Positions 61,275 to 64,000 of a DNA stretch of 64,000 nt are shown here, in pieces (position 1 is the stretch's first letter; each line of letters starts with the position of its first letter). The position numbers and the translations under genes are program-made. This DNA is from Erpobdella octoculata (Eukaryota; Annelida; Clitellata; Hirudinida; Erpobdellidae). Under the pieces are notes generated by a model. It was given only the letters and a program-made list of their open reading frames with translations. It was not told the DNA's origin and made no database searches. The stretch is from NCBI GenBank assembly GCA_963978895.1, contig OZ022245.1, positions 3,430,121 to 3,494,120 of the forward strand, in the 5' to 3' direction.

Positions 61275-62406
61275 GGGGAGACCGGGGCATGTTGAACCAA
61301 TTTTTATAACTTTACTCAGTACACATTTATTATTGCAGTAAAACATCTTGAAATAGGTTATTATTATAAACAAATATGTTTATTACGTATACCAAAAATT
61401 ATTTTTAAATTTAAGATTTTTCCTTGACCATAGAAGAAAATATTAGCAAGCCCGTCATGTGGTTCAACTTACCCCGTTAACGGGGCACGTTGAACCGATA
61501 TTTTATAACTGCTGTACCTAAGCAGTTATTGTTCTAATGAAACATTTTCAAATGTACAAATGTTATCTAAGTCAAATTGATTTATCTTCAATCTTCTATT
61601 TTACTTTATATCTCCAATAAAATTCGGATTTCGCAATTTTTTGGTTCTGTTGTATTTGAAGTTTTTAAGTTCATCTAATTTATTACAAAAGTTGCGTAAT
61701 TATTATAATTAATATTACTAATAATAAGTTTTTGTGTTACGAAACGCTATGGATTAAATCATTGAAGCTGCTTAATGCTGCTTACGTAATTATTGCAACA
61801 ACTTGTGTGTTTTAGAATGGTTATTGGGTTATTGTGAGAACACGCAATGACCCTGAGGAAAACCCAGACAAAACAGCTAATAAAAAAATCTAATAACTGA
61901 TAAAAATATCTAATAATTGAAAAAAAAATCTATTAAAATTATCTAATAAAATATCTAAAAATTATAACAAGTCAAATCATCACCATGATAAAATATTGTT
62001 GGTTCAACGTGCCCCTAACAAAATGGTTCAACATGCCCCAATCGTATTGGTCCTAGTATTTTACTGTAGGCTGATTAACATGTTACTGATGCGAGAAAGA
62101 AAACACGTACTGTGTTACTGGATAAAAACACAACAAAAATATGTATCGTAAAATTACTCACTTTCTTTGCAATTGTGTTTTAAAGAACAATAACGTCAAC
62201 GACTCAAAATTACTCGAAACCGGCAAAATCACTTATATCGCGATTATTTTAAAATTAACATACATAAACATCACAAATCAACACAGCTACTTCTATTTAT
62301 ATTATTAGTCCAAACTATGAAACTCTGACAAAAAAATTTCTATAAATAAGCAAATTTACCCATCTGGTTCAACATGCCCCGTGGTTCAACTTGCCCCGGT
62401 CTCCCC
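61275..62406. mobile_element. Mariner-like non-autonomous element, 1.13 kb
   Basis: The ends GGGGAGACCGGGGCATGTTG and its inverted form are bordered by TA. The empty site GTTG-TA-TATTG is preserved at 52,186-52,196. Several GGTTCAACnTGCCCC words in both orientations occur inside (about 61,450-61,500, 62,000-62,045, 62,361-62,400), likely transposase-binding subterminal repeats. No transposase frame is visible. Confidence 0.85.
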
Positions 62407-62564
62407 TATATTGATTTACTAAAAGTATACCTCGATGAAAGATTTTGCCATTAAGTTTAAATAATTAAAATTGGAAATGAGTCTCGTTTTCATGAAATCT
62501 TGTTATACGACGAAAACGAGTTCGATTGTTTTGTCATTGATTATTTTTTCCAATCTATGGGTCT

Positions 62565-62590
62565 CGCTCGCTCGCTCTCTTTTTTTCTCT

Positions 62591-62658
<68 letters not shown>

Positions 62659-62776
62659 CCTTTTTTTTCTTTCCTTCTTTCTTTTTCTCTTTCTCTTACT
62701 TTTTTTCTTCTCTTTTTCTTTCTCTTTCTCACTTTCTATCTCTTTCCTCCCTCTCTTTCTCTTTCTCTCTCTCTAC
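62565..62776. repeat. Polypyrimidine tract, (CT)n and (CTTT)n
   Basis: About 200 bases almost free of purines on the plus strand, about 105 bases upstream of the HNMT-like start codon. The Arg-Glu-repeat frame on the minus strand is an artefact. Confidence 0.9.
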
Positions 62777-62881
62777 ATTTCGTGCGAGCATATAACCACT
62801 CTATATTGTCGTCTTAAATAAATAGTCTTTTTGAGTGACTCGCAGCCAAATCCTTTTAAGTTAATTGTTGAATATAACATA

Positions 62882-63347
62882 ATGATGACTTCGGAATCTT
62901 ACACGAGAATTCTCGATTCGTACAGAAAAGCTGGCGGCGATTTGGAAATTTTCGACAAGCTTTTCGACAAAGTCGGAGATGATCTCTCGGGAGTTGGAAG
63001 CTGCATAGCAGTCGGTCCAGGACCTGGAGTAGTTGAGATCAAATTCCTTCGAAAGCTCGCACCTAGATTGCGCCACCTGTCGTGCATTGAGAAGGATGAC
63101 AGTTGCGTTTTCCAGCTTCGAGGGAACCTTAAGGCCCTCAGTTCTGCAGGCATTGGTGTAGACGTCCATCAGGTCTTCGTCCAAGATTGGGCTGGCCCGG
63201 CTGAAAGAGTCGACATGGTTCTCATGTTCCACTGTTTGTATTATTTGAACGAATCTGAACGATTGGAAGTTCTCAAAAAGTGCTACGAGAATTGGCTGAA
63301 ACCAGGTGGTCGGATATATGTAATGATGATTAAAGATGTATTTGAAG
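62882..63347 (+). CDS. Histamine N-methyltransferase-like SAM-dependent methyltransferase (exon 1, partial)
   Basis: The first in-frame ATG pair is at 62,882/62,885. The exon gives 155 codons to a donor (TTTGAAG|GTAGGA) at 63,347. An SAM-binding loop Gly-Pro-Gly-Pro-Gly-Val-Val-Glu-Ile (about residues 44-52) and the later His-Cys-Leu-Tyr-Tyr-Leu block match histamine N-methyltransferase-like proteins, where these positions read Gly-x-Gly-x-Gly-Glu-Ile-Asp and Met-Leu-Tyr-Tyr. HNMT enzymes transfer methyl from SAM to histamine in the cytosol; substrate here is unproven, and animals often have several relatives with unknown substrates. The substrate-binding second half must lie beyond the window's right edge. 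Fairly GC-rich against the flanks, as for a conserved exon. Confidence 0.75.
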
Positions 63348-64000
63348 GTAGGATTTATAGTAGTTTGTTCTTATAACAACAAAATAATCATTTGCTACTG
63401 TTTATAAAAATTATAAACCAAATGTGATGATTACCTCAGTACCTACTTACAATATGTAACACAATTCAGCCATCATTGTTACATCAGTTTAATGTACCCT
63501 TTGAAACCGACCATCGCACTGTGAAACGGCAGAGTAGGTAATTGGTTAATTTCAGTAGCATGAAAGGTCCACATTTTACTCATCTGATGAAGAAATTTTC
63601 TGTAACTACTCAGTCACTCATCCAACCGGTTTTTGTCAAATGAGTACCACAGTACCAGCTACGCTCAGGGGCGTCATTTTAGCAAAACCATGGGGGGGGG
63701 GGGTAAAATGTTTTAAAAAAAACCACACATTATAAATTTTTTCCCTAACTTGTCTTCCCAAAATAGTTGACGACCCGGGGGAGATAGGCGTAGTCACTTT
63801 TCCTTTAAAAACTTCAAGTTCTTATAAAGTTTTTTCTTCTAAAATAGCTGATGACGGGTGATGGGGGTGGTCATAACTACTTTTCCCAAACACAAAATTT
63901 AAAAACTTCGTAAATATTTTTTCCAAAAAGTTATTTTTCCGGAAAATCTTCAGGGGCGGCCCCCTGCCCTCTAAATTACATTCCTGGCTACGCTGGATCA
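63348..64000. other. Intron/flank with GC-rich transposon ends
   Basis: Presumed start of the HNMT-like gene's intron. A hAT-like GGGGCGTCATTTTAGC near 63,666 with a G run and a GGGGCGGCCCCCTGCC near 63,952 may be the two ends of a small non-autonomous element of about 320 bases. No frame is coding. Confidence 0.35.

Noticed and set aside
62541..62732. Arg-Glu repeat frame on the minus strand
   Set aside because: Translation of a CT/CTTT tract.
63580..63605. CTGATGAAGAAA as another hammerhead core
   Set aside because: No pairing for stems I or II and no cleavage triplet in place.

Overview
This is an AT-rich, intron-rich animal (metazoan) genomic window. Spliced genes for a CACHD1/alpha2delta-type protein, RING/B-box TRIM-like proteins and a histamine N-methyltransferase-like enzyme, an ECT2-like RhoGEF fragment, dense (TA)n microsatellites and many transposon classes all point to an invertebrate. 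I could not place it in a phylum. No bacterial operon, CRISPR array or rRNA is present.

Layout. 0-23 kb holds repeats and transposons (Helitrons, a tRNA-derived SINE, hAT and mariner-like elements, LINE copies) around three minus-strand TRIM-like paralogues, with first exons at 5.5-6.1, 13.5-14.2 and 21.0-22.0 kb. Only the last has a RING finger. 23.2-50.6 kb is one large plus-strand gene. I could assemble it as 19 exons with matching splice phases (predicted 1,324 residues). It encodes a CACHD1/alpha2delta-like extracellular protein whose first exon also carries a folate-receptor-type cysteine-rich domain. Its fifth intron is 18.3 kb long and is a transposon sink. That intron contains hAT, R2-like, Penelope-like, Tigger and Helitron copies, a Gypsy-type gag joined to an ECT2-like RhoGEF segment, an unrecognised three-exon fragment, and an antisense three-exon gene for a predicted secreted protein. 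50.6-64 kb holds a young LTR retroelement in which most of pol is replaced in frame by a long coiled coil, a Penelope-like element with an inverted repeat and hammerhead-ribozyme motifs, a nested LINE, a mariner-like element with its empty site preserved elsewhere in the window, and the first coding exon of an HNMT-like gene running off the right edge.

The most unusual observations are: (1) the folate-receptor-like module fused to a CACHD1-like protein; (2) two unrelated Gypsy-type elements that each keep LTR and gag but carry a foreign, host-like domain where pol should be; (3) three hammerhead-like motifs with palindromic stem III in Penelope-like termini; (4) RING-less TRIM paralogues that kept the promoter region and splice donor of the RING-containing copy. 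All homology calls come from reading the translated sequence by eye. No database search was run.
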